Below are positions 5,049 through 6,031 of a DNA stretch of 6,031 nucleotides, in pieces. The first letter of the stretch is position 1. Each line of letters begins with the position of its first letter. The notes beneath the pieces are model-generated. The model was not told the origin of the DNA. It did not search any database and saw nothing but the letters and a program-made list of their open reading frames with translations. The position numbers and the translations under genes are program-made. The stretch is from Bacilli bacterium (lineage in GTDB: Bacteria; Bacillota_I; Bacilli_A; RF39; UBA660), in assembly GCA_028708945.1 (NCBI GenBank), contig JAQVXV010000038.1:1-6031 (forward strand), written 5' to 3'.

Positions 5049-6031
5049 GCTAAGAAAAAGTTTGTAGATGAATTTAAAGTAAATGTAAAAGAGGAAGTAG
5101 TCGAAACAATTGGCTATGAGATTTTTTCAAACAAACAATTACTTGAAGAATTAAGAAATAAAATAATTCAAAATTTAATTGATAATAATAAAATATCTAA
5201 AGATATAAACGAGTATATTAAAGAAGAAATCAATAAAACTTTAGAAGGTTATAATTTAACGATTGTCGAAAGAAATTATGTCTATGATCTAATTGTCAAT
5301 GAAATAACAGGTTATGGACCAATTACCGAATTATTAAACGACGATAATGTTACTGAAATAATGGTTAATGGACCTAATAATGTATATGTTGAAATCGATG
5401 GTAAAATCTTTAAAGAAAATGAAATATCTTTTATCAACGATGAACATGTAATCAGAACTGTGCAAAGAATGATAGGACCTTTAGGAAAAACTATCGATGC
5501 TGCTAATCCAATGGTCGATGCTAGATTAAAAGATGGTAGCCGTATAAATGCTATTATTGAACCTTTATCGACTAAAGGACCGATATTGACAATAAGAAAA
5601 TTTAAAAGTGAAATTGATGAAATCGAAGATTTACTTAAAAATGGAACTATGACATATGATATGGCTTTATTCTTAGAGGCATCAGTAAAAGCTAAATTAA
5701 ATATTATTATAAGTGGTGGAACTGGTAGTGGTAAAACAACTTTGTTAAATGTGCTATCATCATTTATTGATAAAGATGAAAGAATCATTACAATTGAAGA
5801 TGCCGCCGAGTTAAAATTAAGACAAAATCATGTTGTAACTTTAGAGACAAGAGGATCAAACTACGAAAAAGATAGTGAAGTAACAATAAGAGATTTAGTA
5901 ATAAACTCACTTAGAATGAGACCGGATCGCATTATAATTGGAGAAGTAAGAGGTAAAGAGACTTTCGATATGTTACAAGCTATGAATACTGGCCACAATG
6001 GTGGAATGACAACATTACATGCTAATTCACC
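5046..6031 (+). CDS. cpaF: CpaF/TadA-type secretion ATPase, 3' end beyond the window
   Basis: The hexameric cytoplasmic ATPase that powers Flp pilus extension (and retraction in some species), a member of the GspE/VirB11 superfamily. 328 full codons are visible, and the reading frame is still open at the right edge; family members are usually 400-500 residues, so about 100 or more are missing. After an alpha-helical, charged N-terminus (1-85) comes the CpaF N-domain with ITGYGPITELLNDDNVTEI (87-105). The core shows Walker A GGTGSGKTT (224-232), the Asp box ITIEDAAEL (248-256), Walker B RIIIGEVRG (295-303) and the His box GHNGGMTTLHANSP running into the edge (316 on). All catalytic motifs are intact. 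It starts with GTG, directly after the tadZ stop. The sequence fits CpaF better than PilB/GspE because it lacks their tetracysteine zinc motif in the visible part and has the VRGKETFDMLQAMNTGH signature. Confidence 0.96.
   Translation, partial: MAKKKFVDEFKVNVKEEVVETIGYEIFSNKQLLEELRNKIIQNLIDNNKISKDINEYIKEEINKTLEGYNLTIVERNYVYDLIVNEITGYGPITELLNDDNVTEIMVNGPNNVYVEIDGKIFKENEISFINDEHVIRTVQRMIGPLGKTIDAANPMVDARLKDGSRINAIIEPLSTKGPILTIRKFKSEIDEIEDLLKNGTMTYDMALFLEASVKAKLNIIISGGTGSGKTTLLNVLSSFIDKDERIITIEDAAELKLRQNHVVTLETRGSNYEKDSEVTIRDLVINSLRMRPDRIIIGEVRGKETFDMLQAMNTGHNGGMTTLHANS

Noticed and set aside
5040..5050. tadZ and cpaF are in the same frame, separated only by a TAG codon, suggesting a read-through fusion protein.
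   Set aside because: TAG also ends ftsL in this window, a GTG start with an upstream GAGG follows directly, and TadZ and CpaF are normally separate proteins; simple translational coupling explains the layout.
5312..5788. A 158-codon open frame on the minus strand.
   Set aside because: It is antisense to the conserved CpaF core, has no family resemblance, and is explained as a shadow of the coding strand's codon bias.

Overview
The window is AT-rich (roughly 70% A+T by eye), uses the standard bacterial code (Trp is always TGG; TAA and TAG are stops) and carries AGGTGA/AAGGAG-type ribosome binding sites. Together with a division penicillin-binding protein that ends in two PASTA domains, and pilus genes with no secretin, this points to a low-GC Gram-positive bacterium, most likely in the Bacilli (possibly one of the uncultured gut lineages). 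The taxonomic call is inference; there is no rRNA here.

Region 1 (1-2964, plus strand) is the front part of a division and cell-wall (dcw) cluster: the C-terminal half of the 16S rRNA methyltransferase RsmH, then FtsL, then a PBP2B/FtsI-type transpeptidase, tightly packed as one operon. The usual next dcw genes (mraY, murD, ftsW and so on) do not follow. The cluster stops at a convergent gene.

Region 2 (2961-3251, minus strand) is a single small DUF192-family gene. It meets the PBP gene tail to tail with a 4-base stop-codon overlap and a shared inverted repeat that looks like a two-way terminator. Its start lies against a strikingly symmetrical divergent promoter region (3258-3308).

Region 3 (3325 to the right edge, plus strand) is the start of a Tad/Flp-type (type IVb pilus) locus. 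It holds a Flp-like pilin with its own promoter and terminator, then a second promoter driving two TadE-like minor pilins, a TadZ/CpaE-type ParA/MinD ATPase and the CpaF/TadA secretion ATPase, which is cut by the window end. All three pilin-like proteins share an N-terminal K-G-Q prepilin site resembling archaeal class III signal peptides; the third lacks the conserved Glu at mature position 5. The expected roles are: CpaF powers assembly, TadZ positions the machine, Flp forms the fibre, and the TadE-like proteins act as minor pilins. The platform proteins (TadB/TadC) and the prepilin peptidase would be expected beyond the right edge or elsewhere.
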